From contig JAPUIX010000028.1 in assembly GCA_027296625.1 (NCBI GenBank), positions 1 to 51,915 of the forward strand: a DNA stretch of 51,915 bases. The letters run 5' to 3'. Positions 17,815-27,871 of this stretch are shown in pieces (positions within the stretch are counted from its first letter, which is position 1; each line of letters opens with the position of its first letter). The position numbers and the translations under genes were made by a program. The stretch is from Gammaproteobacteria bacterium (GTDB lineage Bacteria > Pseudomonadota > Gammaproteobacteria > JAKEHO01). The notes beneath the pieces were generated by a model. The model saw nothing but the letters and a program-made list of their open reading frames with translations, ran no database searches and was not told the origin of the DNA.

Positions 17815-18201
17815 ATGACATTGACAAAACGCTATTTCTATCTATTAACGTTGGTACTACCACACATCCTTTTGGCAGACGCTATGGCGAGCGATCCCCC
17901 AGCCACGGCGAGCACTCAAGCGGCGGATGAAGCCACGGGAGATCCTGCGGACTACCTGAAATTCGAATCAAGATTCGACGCCACCTGTCAGTTGTGGCAG
18001 GCAGACGTACGATTAATGTCGAACACCCACCCATCGAAAACGATCAAATACCGAATGGTGCGCTATCTCGCTGACAAGAGACAACCGAGCTTCACCGTCG
18101 GCACGATTGAACCCGGTGGCGAACCTGAACGACTTGGGTGCACGATGATCGACGGCCTGGAACAACGATGGGAGGTAAAACAGGCACTGTTCACGGATTG
18201 A
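17815..18201 (+). CDS. Small secreted protein of unknown function
   Basis: The 128-residue protein starts with a signal peptide (MTLTKRYFYLLTLVLPHILLADAMA). A low-complexity Ala/Thr/Asp linker follows (about 26-47), then a compact domain of about 80 residues with two cysteines (CQLW and LGCTMIDGLEQRW) that could form a disulfide in the periplasm. I do not recognise the domain. It lies 143 bases after the metallohydrolase gene on the same strand and is convergent with rppH. The arrangement makes a shared exported function with the hydrolase plausible but unproven. Confidence 0.6.
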   Translation: MTLTKRYFYLLTLVLPHILLADAMASDPPATASTQAADEATGDPADYLKFESRFDATCQLWQADVRLMSNTHPSKTIKYRMVRYLADKRQPSFTVGTIEPGGEPERLGCTMIDGLEQRWEVKQALFTD

Positions 18202-18225
18202 CGATCAACGCCAGGGCAACTGGCA

Positions 18226-18738
18226 TCACGGCATGAAGTCGTCCCGTTCGACGCTACCTTCCGGCAGGATCAACGGGGCAAACTCCTGCAGAGCGCGCCG
18301 ATACACGCCGCGTTTGAAAGCAACGACTTCTTGAATGGGATCCCAGTAACTGATCCAGCGCCAGCTATCGAATTCGGGGAATTGCGACTGGTCCAGCTGA
18401 ACGTTGCTGTCATCCCCTATCAGGCGTAGTAGGTACCAGATTTGTTTCTGGCCTATACACAACGGTCGGGAGTTGTAACGGATATAGCGTCTGGGCAAGC
18501 GGTAGCGCAACCAGCCACGTGTAGTACCGATGATTTCCACATGTTCGGTTGAGAGCCCAATTTCTTCCTGCAGCTCCCGGTACATCGCCGTCTCTGGTGT
18601 CTCGTTGGGCCTGATGCCGCCTTGCGGAAATTGCCAGGCATTCATGCCCGCACGTCGCGCCCAGAAGACCTGACCATCCCGATTGCTCAGTACAATCCCG
18701 ACATTGGCCCTGTAACCCTTTGAATCAATCACTGCCAT
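18226..18738 (-). CDS. rppH: RNA pyrophosphohydrolase
   Basis: RppH removes pyrophosphate from the 5' triphosphate end of mRNA and so starts 5'-end-dependent decay. The protein shows the characteristic N-terminal [20 protein letters not shown] and [17 protein letters not shown] segments. The Nudix box is intact: [20 protein letters not shown] followed by IGL (GX5EX7REUXEEXGU). The typical C-terminal [10 protein letters not shown] is also present. Start choice is uncertain: the frame opens at 18756, ATG 18738 fits better, and a GTG at 18732 would match the usual (M)IDSxGYRxNVG start. No ptsP or related gene is adjacent. Confidence 0.92.
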   Translation of the reverse strand: MAVIDSKGYRANVGIVLSNRDGQVFWARRAGMNAWQFPQGGIRPNETPETAMYRELQEEIGLSTEHVEIIGTTRGWLRYRLPRRYIRYNSRPLCIGQKQIWYLLRLIGDDSNVQLDQSQFPEFDSWRWISYWDPIQEVVAFKRGVYRRALQEFAPLILPEGSVERDDFMP

Positions 18739-18874
18739 CGCCACCCAAAGATCCACATAGATTTTTTCATAAAGGGGCCGGTATCGGCAAATTCCACATC
18801 ACGTCGATTTTACGCGCGGCCTACAACACCATACACTTAGCCATTTTTCTCAAATCCAAAAGGAATTCAATCTC

Positions 18875-19528
18875 TTGAGCCTCGCCATATTTGACCTGGA
18901 CAACACCCTCATAAACGGCGACAGCGACGTGCTATGGGGCCAATTTCTCGCAGAGCACGGCTATGTAGACGCCCCTTCGCACGAGCGTGAACACGCCCGT
19001 TTCTACGAAGAGTACCTTGCTGGTACCGTTGACATTCACGCCTTCCTACGCTTTCAACTGCGGGAACTAGCAGAGCATCCTATTGAAACCGTAGATCGCT
19101 GGCGGACCGATTACCTCCGGGAAAAGATAGAGCCCATCGTATTACCAAAAGCCCAGGAGCTTTTAGAACAACACCGAACTCAGGGGAACATTCTGCTGAT
19201 CATCACGGCAACCAACCGTTTCATAACGGAACCTATCGCCAAGGTATTCGGTATTGAGCATCTCATCGCCTCGGAACCGGAAATTATTGATGGTCGGTAC
19301 ACTGGACGGGTTTCTGGCACACCGTCTTTCGCGGAAGGAAAGGTCACACGCCTTAACCAATGGCTTCAAGATCAGAGTCTCGATCTCGTGGATAGCTGGT
19401 TTTACAGTGACTCACATAACGATCTGCCTTTGCTTGAGCACATCGCGCACCCAGTGGCCGTTGATCCAGACGAAAAGCTGGCTATTGAGGCCTCAAAGCG
19501 GAATTGGCCCACGATCAGTTTGCGTTAA
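18875..19528 (+). CDS. HAD-superfamily phosphatase, subfamily IB (SerB/CicA-like)
   Basis: The 217-residue haloacid-dehalogenase-type hydrolase has motif I FDLDNTLING (nucleophile Asp7, acid Asp9), motif II in IITATNRF, the Lys of FAEGKVTRL and motif III/IV in YSDSHNDLPLLE. The helical cap between motifs I and II (FYEEYLAG, then FLRFQLREL) and the closing AVDPDEKLAIEASKRNWPTI match subfamily IB proteins, which include phosphoserine phosphatase-like enzymes. The substrate cannot be assigned. The start is TTG 18875 with AGGAA nine bases upstream; the DxD motif follows directly, so no later start works. It is convergent with mdh. Confidence 0.85.
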   Translation: MSLAIFDLDNTLINGDSDVLWGQFLAEHGYVDAPSHEREHARFYEEYLAGTVDIHAFLRFQLRELAEHPIETVDRWRTDYLREKIEPIVLPKAQELLEQHRTQGNILLIITATNRFITEPIAKVFGIEHLIASEPEIIDGRYTGRVSGTPSFAEGKVTRLNQWLQDQSLDLVDSWFYSDSHNDLPLLEHIAHPVAVDPDEKLAIEASKRNWPTISLR

Positions 19529-19617
19529 CGAGGTGTCACAAGAGACGAGAAATCATTGTGCAGTGACGAGCAAAACACAAGCATTCCTGATGCGCTCATG
19601 CGCAGGGTGAATGAAAA

Positions 19618-20598
19618 CTAATTTAGCATGTGAGCGACGGCATCGCGTTCTTCCTCAAGCTCCGTCTGCGTCGCTTGCATCCGTGCATGACTAAAGTCAT
19701 CAATCTCTAAGCCCTGCACGATCTCGTATTTGCCGGAACGGGTTATCACCGGAAATGAATAGACGAGCCCTTCGGGGATCCCATAACTTCCATCGCTTGG
19801 AACCGCCATGCTCGTCCAGTCATCCGCGGACGTGGCCATGTTCCAGTCACGCATGTGGTCTATCGCAGCATTGGCCGCCGACGCGGCGCTAGAGGCCCCG
19901 CGGGCGTCAATGATCGCTGCGCCACGTTTCGCCACTGTTGGAATAAATTCGTTTTCAATCCAGTCCTGTTCTATGAGGCTTTTGGCTGACTGACCGCTTA
20001 TGGTAGCGTGCGTGATATCGGGATACTGTGTACTGGAGTGATTGCCCCAGATGATCAGTCTTTTGATGCCCGATACAGTCTCCCCGGTCTTGGCTGCGAG
20101 CTGAGCTAACGCGCGATTGTGATCCAGTCGTGTCATCGCCGTGATCCGCCAAGACTCCAAATCTGGGCAATTCCGCATGGTAATCAACGCGTTCGTATTG
20201 GCGGGATTTCCAACCACGACGACTCTAACATCACGGCTGGCGTGCTCGTTTAGCGCCCTGCCCTGCACCTGAAAGATCGCGGCGTTGCTCTCCAATAGAT
20301 CACTACGCTCCATGCCGGGACCACGCGGTTTGGCACCGACGAGCAATACACACTCCGCGTCTCTAAAGGCAACGTCCGGAACATCGCTCGTTACGATATC
20401 TTTTAGCAGGGGAAACGCACCGTCTTGGAGTTCCATCTCGACACCGTCCAGCGCCTTCAGTGCTGGTGTGATCTCCAATAACTGCAAAATGATGGGCTGT
20501 TCACGCCCTAACATCTCGCCCGCGGCGATTCGAAACACTAACGCGTATCCGATCTGGCCGGCGGCGCCCGTGACTGCGACCCGGATTGGCGATTTCAC
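19618..20598 (-). CDS. mdh: Malate dehydrogenase
   Basis: This NAD-dependent TCA enzyme oxidises malate to oxaloacetate. The 326-residue protein belongs to the longer cytosolic-type MDH group found in many beta- and gammaproteobacteria: [20 protein letters not shown] (nucleotide-binding loop), [16 protein letters not shown] (mobile loop with substrate Arg residues), [21 protein letters not shown] and the active-site His in [12 protein letters not shown]. It starts 13 bases after the gltA stop on the same strand, so the two form one transcription unit making and using oxaloacetate. Confidence 0.95.
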   Translation of the reverse strand: MKSPIRVAVTGAAGQIGYALVFRIAAGEMLGREQPIILQLLEITPALKALDGVEMELQDGAFPLLKDIVTSDVPDVAFRDAECVLLVGAKPRGPGMERSDLLESNAAIFQVQGRALNEHASRDVRVVVVGNPANTNALITMRNCPDLESWRITAMTRLDHNRALAQLAAKTGETVSGIKRLIIWGNHSSTQYPDITHATISGQSAKSLIEQDWIENEFIPTVAKRGAAIIDARGASSAASAANAAIDHMRDWNMATSADDWTSMAVPSDGSYGIPEGLVYSFPVITRSGKYEIVQGLEIDDFSHARMQATQTELEEERDAVAHMLN

Positions 20599-20611
20599 AC
20601 CCAGCTCCCCC

Positions 20612-21949
20612 TTAATCTATTCCCCGGATTTTTCTCAATCTTGGGGTTGCATCACCTCGCTGTTCGACGGGAACGTAGTCCCGCTGTTCGGGCCCTATAT
20701 AAAGCTGCCGCGGCCTTCCGATTCGATGGTCTGGTCCCGACACCATCTCCATCCACTGGGATATCCAGCCAACTGATCTTGCTACAGCAAACATCACTGT
20801 ATACATCGGCAAAGGGATCCCCAGTGCATTCAAAATAATACCGGAATAAAAATCCACATTAGGATAGAGCTTGCGTTCAATGAAGTAATCGTCCTCTAAT
20901 GCAATCCGCTCGAGCTCCATAGCAATTTCGAACAACGGCTGATCAACAGTGTCCATTTCCTGAAGCAAGTCGTGACATACCTGTCGAATAATTTTCGCCC
21001 GCGGATCATAGTTTTTATACACGCGGTGGCCGAAGCCCATGAGACGAAATGGATCGGATTTGTCCTTCGCTCGCTTAACGAAATTCACGATATTTTTTCG
21101 TTCCCCGATCTCATTAAGCATACGAATAACTGCTTCATTTGCGCCACCGTGCGCCCGTCCCCAGAGCGTGACGAGCCCCGCAGCAACACAAGCAAACGGA
21201 TTCGCCTCAGCACTACCTGCGAGCCGGACCGTGGAGGTGCCCGCATTTTGTTCGTGATCGGCGTGCAGAATTAGCAGCAAATCAAGTGCACGAACGGCCT
21301 TGGGGTGCAACTCGTAAGGTCGAACGGGAACAGAGAACATCATGTTCATAAAGTTTTCCACATACCCCAATGAGTTATCTGGATAGACAAAAGGATGCCC
21401 CAAGGAGTGCTTGTGGCATTGGGCGGCAATTGTCGGCATCTTGGCGATGATGCGTTTGGCAGTGAGATCACGGTCATCGGGGTCATGGATATCGAGTGCC
21501 TCGTGGTAGTAAGAGGATAACGCCCCGGTGATGCCGACCATGATCGACATCGGATGGGCATCATATCGATAACCGGTGTAAAATTGGGTCAGGTGTTCGT
21601 GCACAAGTTGGCGACCCTTAATAGCTTCCTCAAATACGAGCATCTGGTCGGCCGTCGGCAATTCACCATACAAAAGCAGATAGCACACCTCCAAGTAGGT
21701 GCTCTGCTCAGCGAGCTGTTCAATAGGATACCCGCGATACAGAAGGATCCCCTCCTCTCCGTCAAGATAGGTGATGGCGCTTCGGCAACTGGCCGTCGTG
21801 ACGAAACCCGGGTCGAGCGTAAACATGCCGAGTTCTTGATATAAGGCCTGGGTATCGATAACCAGGGGCCCATAGGTACCCTGATACAGCGGGCATTCAA
21901 TCTTTTTGCCCGTGATATTATCAATGATGGTCACCGTTTTTTTCATCAT
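20612..21949 (-). CDS. gltA: Citrate synthase
   Basis: This enzyme condenses acetyl-CoA with oxaloacetate. The 445-residue protein has the type II citrate synthase plan with an N-terminal beta domain ([20 protein letters not shown]). Catalytic segments are visible: [32 protein letters not shown] and [12 protein letters not shown], supplying the two His and the Asp. A strong ribosome site (GGAGGGG) precedes the ATG-ATG start. It is the first gene of gltA-mdh and is divergent from sucA-sucB. It supplies the drain on acetyl-CoA that competes with PHA synthesis encoded 5 kb away. Confidence 0.96.
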   Translation of the reverse strand: MMKKTVTIIDNITGKKIECPLYQGTYGPLVIDTQALYQELGMFTLDPGFVTTASCRSAITYLDGEEGILLYRGYPIEQLAEQSTYLEVCYLLLYGELPTADQMLVFEEAIKGRQLVHEHLTQFYTGYRYDAHPMSIMVGITGALSSYYHEALDIHDPDDRDLTAKRIIAKMPTIAAQCHKHSLGHPFVYPDNSLGYVENFMNMMFSVPVRPYELHPKAVRALDLLLILHADHEQNAGTSTVRLAGSAEANPFACVAAGLVTLWGRAHGGANEAVIRMLNEIGERKNIVNFVKRAKDKSDPFRLMGFGHRVYKNYDPRAKIIRQVCHDLLQEMDTVDQPLFEIAMELERIALEDDYFIERKLYPNVDFYSGIILNALGIPLPMYTVMFAVARSVGWISQWMEMVSGPDHRIGRPRQLYIGPEQRDYVPVEQRGDATPRLRKIRGID

Positions 21950-22277
21950 TGCCCCTCCACAGTGGGATTCAAAAGTTCCTAGGTCCCCTAGGTCGGCTAT
22001 TATAATGATTTGATTTTTTTTCTAGCATAAGGCCCCGCATTGTATCGCAACAACGTTGGTGGATGTAAAAACGGCCAAACTCGCGTTTTTTTATCAGCAA
22101 AAGTGTCTTATCGTCTAAACTTGTAAGAGGATTTGGTAAAATTACATAAAGTAACGTCGACACCCTGTTGACGATACTGAATTATTCGGCGATTCAACGC
22201 TAAAAAGCCAATATGAACAGCCACATACAAACAGTATTTCGCCGCGACCCATATAAGGCCTGCGAGAGGAAATTGAG
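21950..22277. promoter_or_regulatory. Divergent gltA / sucA control region
   Basis: These 328 bases hold no gene and must carry the promoters of both TCA operons. On the minus strand a perfect TATAAT is read at 22004-21999, a candidate gltA -10 about 55 bases before the gene; its -35 is poor. Just downstream of that box are two tandem 9-base units, CCTAGGTCC and CCTAGGTCG (21978-21995 with reversed polarity on the minus strand), a possible operator near the start of transcription. For sucA a weak TTGACG near 22167 is the only -35-like element. AT-rich tracts (22011-22021, 22085-22093) may aid DNA bending. Confidence 0.5.
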
Positions 22278-25115
22278 ATGACCGGTCGCACCTACACCTG
22301 GCTCTACAGCGGGAACGCCTCCTTTATAGACAGCCTGTATGAAGCCTACTTAGAAGACCCGCTGACCGTCTCGGCCGAATGGAGGTCGTATTTCGACCAA
22401 CTTCAGGAAATGGATCAAGCGTCAGGGAAAGATGTTGACCATTCTGCCATACGAGCGGCCTTCATTGCTGCAGCAAAGAAACGGCGGGGCAGCCTGTCAT
22501 TGGCGAGTGAGGCAGAGCGTTCCTCCACTGAGAAACAGCAGGTAGCCGTCCTACAACTGATCAACGCGTACCGTTTTCGAGGCCACAGACAAGCAGACCT
22601 CGACCCATTGCGGCAATACGAACGGCCCGAGGTGCTGGATCTGGATCCGGCATTCCATGGACTATCCGAATCCGACATGGATGCGATATTCAACACTGGG
22701 TCTTTGTACGGACCGCAAGAAGCAACATTACGGGAAATTCTCGATATCGTTCGGTCGACCTATTGCCAAACCATTGGTGCCGAATACATGCACATTAACG
22801 ACACGGAGCAAAAGCGTTGGATCCAGCAGCGCCTTGAGGAGAATCAATCACGTCCGCAGTTCTCGCCAGAAAAGAAACGGCATATTCTTGAACGGGTGAT
22901 CGCTGCAAATGCTCTCGAACAATACTTGCACGCAAAATATGTTGGTCAAAAGCGCTTTTCCTTGGAAGGTGCAGAAAGTCTGATTCCGCTCCTAGATGAG
23001 CTAATCCAGTCGGCAGGAGTGCAACAAACAAAAGAAGTTGTCATTGGCATGGCACACCGTGGCCGATTGAACGTGCTCGTTAATACGGTAGGGAAATCTC
23101 CGCAAGAGCTTTTTGACACATTTGAAGGCCGACACGGCGAAGATGATGGCTCCGGTGACGTCAAGCATCATCTTGGATATTCGTCCGACATTATGACGCC
23201 TGGTGGAGCGGTGCACGTGGCGCTAGCATTTAATCCATCACACTTAGAGATTATCGATCCGGTTGTTGAAGGTTCTGTGCGCGCCCGGCAGGAAAGGCGC
23301 GGGGATCGCCGACGCAATCAAGTACTCCCGGTTCTTATCCACGGTGACGCCGCATTTGCGGGTCAAGGCGTTGTCATGGAGACTTTTAACTTGTCCCAGA
23401 CGCGGGGCTGTAGCACCGGCGGCACGATACACATAATCGTTAACAATCAAATCGGCTTTACCACTAGCGATCCATTAGACTCACGCTCAACTCTGTACTG
23501 TACAGATGTTGCCAAGATGGTCCAGGCGCCGATTCTCCACATCAACGGGGATGATCCGGAAGCGGTCGTGTTCATCTCCCAGTTAGCGCTGGACTTTCGA
23601 ATGGAGTTCAATAAGGACATTGTCATTGACATGGTTTGCTATCGTAGACATGGCCATAGCGAGGCTGATGAACCCGCGGTGACGCAGCCGATTATGTACA
23701 AACAAGTTCGGAAGAACTCAGGTGTACGGAAAATTTATACGGAAAGACTGATCGCCGAAAGAGTGATCACGCCCGAAGATGTTGAGGCAATCGCCAAGGC
23801 CTACGTCAACTCCTTGGAAGACAACCGTTCCGTCTCGTCAACACTGGCGCTGGACCATAAGAGCGAGTATCTCATTAACTACGAACCGTACCGCAACACC
23901 GACTGGACTACGCCGGCGTCAACTGCGGTATCGCCCGGCACAGTAAAGCGCTTGACTAAACGAATCACGACGATACCAGAAAGTTTCAAACTCCATCCAA
24001 GTGTCGAGAGAATCATTGAAGCCCGGCACCAGATGGGCCAAGGAACGATCCCGATAGACTGGGGCTTCGCAGAAACCCTAGCGTATGCCAGCATCATCGA
24101 AAATGGCTACCCTGTGCGGCTATCCGGGCAGGATAGTGCCCGCGGTACATTTTTTCACCGGCATGCCGTATTGCACGACCAGGAAACGGGCGATACCTAC
24201 TTACCCCTTCAACACATAAAGGAAAACCAGGTTAATTTCCTAGTCATTAATACGATCCTGTCCGAAGAAGCCGTGCTGGGATTCGAGTACGGCTATAGCA
24301 GCGCAGAACCAAATTCACTTGTGATCTGGGAAGCCCAGTTTGGCGATTTTGCCAACAATGCCCAGGTCGTTATCGACCAGTTCATCAGCTCCTCCGAGGC
24401 AAAATGGGGGCGTTATTGTGGTCTGGTGATGTTGTTGCCGCATGGTTATGACGGACAGGGCCCGGAACACTCTTCTGCCCGCCTAGAGCGCTACCTGCAA
24501 CTGTGCGCGGATGACAATATGCAAGTATGCGTTCCCAGCACGCCGGCTCAGATGTTCCATATGCTGAGACGCCAGGCTTTGCGTCCTTACCGCAAGCCAC
24601 TCATCGTTATGACCCCCAAAAGCCTACTACGACACAAATTATCGAGCTCGACTCTAGACGAGTTAACAAGTAGCGAATTTAAGACCGTGATCGATGAGAT
24701 AGATCCCATCGATCCGAATGCGGTTAATCGCCTCTTATTTTGTAGTGGTAAGGTTTACTATGACCTTCTCGTAGCACGACGAGAACATGAAATCGAGAAC
24801 ATTGCCATTGCTCGAATCGAGCAGCTGTATCCTTTCCCTAACGAGGACATAGAAGCGGTATTGAATCGATATCCGGGCACAAAAGAAGTAGTCTGGGTAC
24901 AAGAAGAGCCTCAGAACCAGGGGGCCTGGTACTACATGCCGCGGCGCACGGTGCTGGGTCACCTCGACAGACAGGTTTTAACGTACGCAGGACGACCCCA
25001 TTCTGCCTCTCCTGCCGTCGGTTACATGGCGAAACACTTGGAACAACAGAAGGCGCTGGTTGCAGATGCACTGCAACTTGATAAGCTGCAAGACTCACGC
25101 AAGAAGAGTGCGTGA
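22278..25115 (+). CDS. sucA: 2-oxoglutarate dehydrogenase E1 component
   Basis: E1 is the thiamine-diphosphate-dependent subunit of the 2-oxoglutarate dehydrogenase complex; it decarboxylates 2-oxoglutarate and passes the succinyl group to the E2 lipoyl arm. At 945 residues it is full length. It has the N-terminal YLEDPLTVSAEWRSYFD segment, the EQYLHAKYVGQKRFSLEGAE region, GMAHRGRLNVLVNT, the ThDP/Mg-binding GDAAFAGQGVVMET and VNNQIGFTT, and the C-terminal VVWVQEEPQNQGAWYY. Its ribosome site is GAGAGGAAA before the ATG. sucB follows after 117 bases. Confidence 0.97.
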   Translation: MTGRTYTWLYSGNASFIDSLYEAYLEDPLTVSAEWRSYFDQLQEMDQASGKDVDHSAIRAAFIAAAKKRRGSLSLASEAERSSTEKQQVAVLQLINAYRFRGHRQADLDPLRQYERPEVLDLDPAFHGLSESDMDAIFNTGSLYGPQEATLREILDIVRSTYCQTIGAEYMHINDTEQKRWIQQRLEENQSRPQFSPEKKRHILERVIAANALEQYLHAKYVGQKRFSLEGAESLIPLLDELIQSAGVQQTKEVVIGMAHRGRLNVLVNTVGKSPQELFDTFEGRHGEDDGSGDVKHHLGYSSDIMTPGGAVHVALAFNPSHLEIIDPVVEGSVRARQERRGDRRRNQVLPVLIHGDAAFAGQGVVMETFNLSQTRGCSTGGTIHIIVNNQIGFTTSDPLDSRSTLYCTDVAKMVQAPILHINGDDPEAVVFISQLALDFRMEFNKDIVIDMVCYRRHGHSEADEPAVTQPIMYKQVRKNSGVRKIYTERLIAERVITPEDVEAIAKAYVNSLEDNRSVSSTLALDHKSEYLINYEPYRNTDWTTPASTAVSPGTVKRLTKRITTIPESFKLHPSVERIIEARHQMGQGTIPIDWGFAETLAYASIIENGYPVRLSGQDSARGTFFHRHAVLHDQETGDTYLPLQHIKENQVNFLVINTILSEEAVLGFEYGYSSAEPNSLVIWEAQFGDFANNAQVVIDQFISSSEAKWGRYCGLVMLLPHGYDGQGPEHSSARLERYLQLCADDNMQVCVPSTPAQMFHMLRRQALRPYRKPLIVMTPKSLLRHKLSSSTLDELTSSEFKTVIDEIDPIDPNAVNRLLFCSGKVYYDLLVARREHEIENIAIARIEQLYPFPNEDIEAVLNRYPGTKEVVWVQEEPQNQGAWYYMPRRTVLGHLDRQVLTYAGRPHSASPAVGYMAKHLEQQKALVADALQLDKLQDSRKKSA

Positions 25116-25232
25116 CTATCCGGTTTTGAGTGAGGTCTCCGGCGAGAAACGATGCGCCATTTCAATCGAGCTTCAATGCATTTCCTCTCAGAGTCACGCT
25201 GAGTAATAGCTGTTTGTACTAGGGAGAATGCC

Positions 25233-26435
25233 GTGCTGGTGGAAGTTAAAGTTCCCATCCTAGCCGAATCTGTGGTCGAAGCGACTCTAATGAATTGGCA
25301 TAAGAAAGCCGGTGATGCGATCAGACGAGGCGATAATCTCATCGACATCGAGACCGACAAGGTAACTCTTGAGATCCCAGCACCGAACGATGGTGTCTTG
25401 CAAAAGATTGTGAAGAGTGATGGCCAGACAGTGTTAAGTGACGAGGTTATTGCGCTCATTGACACAGATGCGGCGCCCGCCACGAAGACAGCCCTAAAAT
25501 CATCTACTGCTGAACCTGCTCCGACCGGCAAGCAAGCACCCAGATTGAGTCCGGCGGTACGTAAGCTGGTTGCAGAACACGAGCTCGATGCCAATGCTAT
25601 TCTCGCAAGCGGCAAGGGTGGCCGTTTAACCAAAGAAGATGTACTGAACTACGTCGAGGATCGTAAGTCGGCCCCGGCACCAGGTAGTAAACGAAAGCAT
25701 GGTGTGGAGTCGACAGAGCTGGTGCTCTCTGGAGAACGGCCTGAGAAGCGCGTGCCGATGACGAGGCTCCGTCGTCGTGTGGCCGAACGGCTACTGGCGG
25801 CCCAGCATGAAAACGCCATTTTGACAACCTTCAACGAAGTCAACATGCAGCCGGTGATGGACCTGCGCAAGCGCTACCGTGAGGCATTTGAAGAAGCCTA
25901 TGGGGTCAGACTGGGACTCATGTCGTTCTTCGCCAAGGCCACAGTGCAAGCGTTAAAAAAATTCCCAATCGTCAACGCATCCGTCGATGACAATGACATC
26001 ATCTACCACGGCTACTACGACCTCGGCATTGCCATCAGCTCTCCGCGCGGTCTGGTCGTGCCCATCATCCACGACGTGGATGTGCTTTCGTTCGCCGAGA
26101 TTGAGGCAAGAATTATTGAGTTCAGCGAGAAGGCCCGTGAGTCCAAACTCAACATCGAGGAATTGACCGGTGGTACGTTTACCATAACCAACGGTGGCAT
26201 ATTCGGCTCGATGTTGTCCACACCCATTCTCAATCCGCCACAAAGTGCCATCCTGGGTATGCACAAGATCCAACAACGCCCCGTTGCCGAAGAGGATCAA
26301 GTGGTTGTCCGGCCGGTCATGTTCCTAGCACTCTCTTACGATCACCGCATCATCGATGGCAGCGAGGCCGTCCAGTTCCTCGTCACGATCAAGGAACAGA
26401 TCGAGGATCCGGCGCGGCTTCCTCTGGGGATCTGA
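25233..26435 (+). CDS. sucB: Dihydrolipoyllysine-residue succinyltransferase (E2 of 2-oxoglutarate dehydrogenase)
   Basis: E2 is the core acyltransferase of the complex. The 400-residue protein has one lipoyl domain (residues 2-77, lipoylated Lys43 in ETDKVTL). It also has a peripheral-subunit-binding domain (about 107-145, [20 protein letters not shown]) and a catalytic domain with [20 protein letters not shown] and the active-site [16 protein letters not shown]. It starts at GTG 25233 with AGGGAGA five bases upstream; the nearby ATG is out of frame. No E3 (lpd) gene follows, so the third subunit is encoded elsewhere. Confidence 0.96.
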   Translation: MLVEVKVPILAESVVEATLMNWHKKAGDAIRRGDNLIDIETDKVTLEIPAPNDGVLQKIVKSDGQTVLSDEVIALIDTDAAPATKTALKSSTAEPAPTGKQAPRLSPAVRKLVAEHELDANAILASGKGGRLTKEDVLNYVEDRKSAPAPGSKRKHGVESTELVLSGERPEKRVPMTRLRRRVAERLLAAQHENAILTTFNEVNMQPVMDLRKRYREAFEEAYGVRLGLMSFFAKATVQALKKFPIVNASVDDNDIIYHGYYDLGIAISSPRGLVVPIIHDVDVLSFAEIEARIIEFSEKARESKLNIEELTGGTFTITNGGIFGSMLSTPILNPPQSAILGMHKIQQRPVAEEDQVVVRPVMFLALSYDHRIIDGSEAVQFLVTIKEQIEDPARLPLGI

Positions 26436-26472
26436 CCAAGCCCTCCTGGAGACAACCCCCCTAGTCAACGGT

Positions 26473-26494
26473 GGGACCCGCCGATCGCGGGCCC
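26473..26494 (+). terminator. Candidate hairpin after sucB
   Basis: GGGACCCGC (26473-26481 with a bulged A) pairs with GCGGGCCC (26487-26494) around CGATC, giving an eight-pair GC stem about 40 bases after the sucB stop. No T run follows, so it may only slow polymerase or protect the mRNA end. It separates the TCA operon from phaA. Confidence 0.35.
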
Positions 26495-26590
26495 GTGTGC
26501 TGAACCCCGGTCTCCCGGATCAATTTTCGCCTCGCCTCAAAGGCGCCAATTACGTGGCTGGAACAATCCGGTAAAGTCTGTTAGCCTTTT

Positions 26591-26601
26591 GTGCGCTGCA
26601 G
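26591..26601. promoter_or_regulatory. Putative PhaR operator upstream of phaA
   Basis: GTGCGCTGCAG contains the inverted repeat TGC-GCT-GCA, the same TGC-N3-GCA core found twice at the phaP promoter and once before phaE. It lies 84 bases before the phaA start. PhaR proteins are known to bind TGC-rich inverted repeats, so autoregulation of this operon, which contains phaR, is the likely role. A single six-base core is weak evidence alone; the repetition at three PHA loci supports it. Confidence 0.5.
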
Positions 26602-26684
26602 CGTAATCGCACCATTTAGCCGCAGCCATAAGAAATCGATCAGGCCAGTATGATCAGCAACCCACGCCGGGCGAGGAGCAGGAT

Positions 26685-27866
26685 ATGTCTGAAAACATCG
26701 TCATCGTCGCAGCGGGCCGAACAGCTGTCGGTGCCTTCGGCGGCGCGTTGTCAAACCTGCCCGCGAGCACCCTGGGCGCCAAGGTAATCACAGCCCTTCT
26801 AAACCGAACGAGCATCAAACCGGAGCAGGTCGATGAAGTCATCCTGGGACAGGTTTTGACTGCGGGTGTAGGGCAAAACCCCGCTCGCCAGGCCGCCATA
26901 GAAGCTGGGTTGCCAGTGACCACCCCGTGTATGACCATCAACAAAGTCTGTGGGAGCGGCCTTAAGGCCGTCCACCTAGCGGCACAGGCTCTCCGCTGTG
27001 GTGATGCAGAGATCATTGTGGCAGGCGGACAGGAAAACATGAACCAGGCGCCCCACTTTTTGCCATCCTCGCGCGACGGCACCAAATTGGGAGACTGGAC
27101 GCTCAAAGACAGCATGATCGTGGACGGTCTGTGGGATGCGTTTAACGACTACCACATGGGCATCACCGCCGAGAATATTGTCAAAAAGTATGATATTCGC
27201 CGCGAAGAGCAGGACGCCTTCGCCGCAAGCTCCCAGCAGAAGGCTGAGGCCGCTCAGAAGGCAGAACGTTTCAAAGACGAAATTATCGCTGTCGAAATTC
27301 CTCAGAGGAAGAGCGATCCGATCATCTTTGACACTGATGAGTTTCCCCGTCACGGTACAACGGCAGAGAAGTTAGCCAAACTGCGTCCTGCGTTTGATAA
27401 GGCAGGAACCATCACTGCAGGCAATGCCTCCGGGATCAACGACGGTGCAGCAGCGGTTATCGTCACGACTGAAAAGAAGGCCAAAGAACTCGGTCTTAAG
27501 CCGCTTGCCCACATCACGGCCTACGCCAGCGCAGGCGTCGATCCAGCTATCATGGGCACGGGCCCCATCCCCGCGTCGAGGAAGTGCCTCGATAAGGCAG
27601 GTTGGAAGGTAGATGAGGTAGATCTCATCGAGGCCAACGAGGCCTTCGCTGCCCAAGCCATCTCGGTAAACAGAGAAATCGGCTGGGATACCAACAAAGT
27701 AAATGTCAACGGCGGTGCTATCGCCCTGGGACACCCCATCGGCGCGTCCGGTGCCCGGATTCTAGTCAGTTTGATCTATGAAATGGCTCGGCGAGATGCA
27801 CGCAAAGGCTTGGCGACCTTGTGCATTGGGGGTGGCCAGGGCATAGCAATAGCGCTGGAGCGGTAG
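26685..27866 (+). CDS. phaA: Acetyl-CoA acetyltransferase (beta-ketothiolase)
   Basis: PhaA condenses two acetyl-CoA to acetoacetyl-CoA, the first step of poly(3-hydroxybutyrate) synthesis. The 393-residue thiolase has the acyl-accepting Cys89 in [12 protein letters not shown], the CoA-loop [34 protein letters not shown] and the second active-site Cys in [15 protein letters not shown]. The ribosome site GAGGAGCAGG precedes the ATG. It is the first gene of phaA-phaB-phaR-phaB2; phaB starts five bases after its stop. Gene order identifies it as the PHA thiolase rather than a degradative one. Confidence 0.95.
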   Translation: MSENIVIVAAGRTAVGAFGGALSNLPASTLGAKVITALLNRTSIKPEQVDEVILGQVLTAGVGQNPARQAAIEAGLPVTTPCMTINKVCGSGLKAVHLAAQALRCGDAEIIVAGGQENMNQAPHFLPSSRDGTKLGDWTLKDSMIVDGLWDAFNDYHMGITAENIVKKYDIRREEQDAFAASSQQKAEAAQKAERFKDEIIAVEIPQRKSDPIIFDTDEFPRHGTTAEKLAKLRPAFDKAGTITAGNASGINDGAAAVIVTTEKKAKELGLKPLAHITAYASAGVDPAIMGTGPIPASRKCLDKAGWKVDEVDLIEANEAFAAQAISVNREIGWDTNKVNVNGGAIALGHPIGASGARILVSLIYEMARRDARKGLATLCIGGGQGIAIALER

Positions 27867-27871
27867 TCAGA

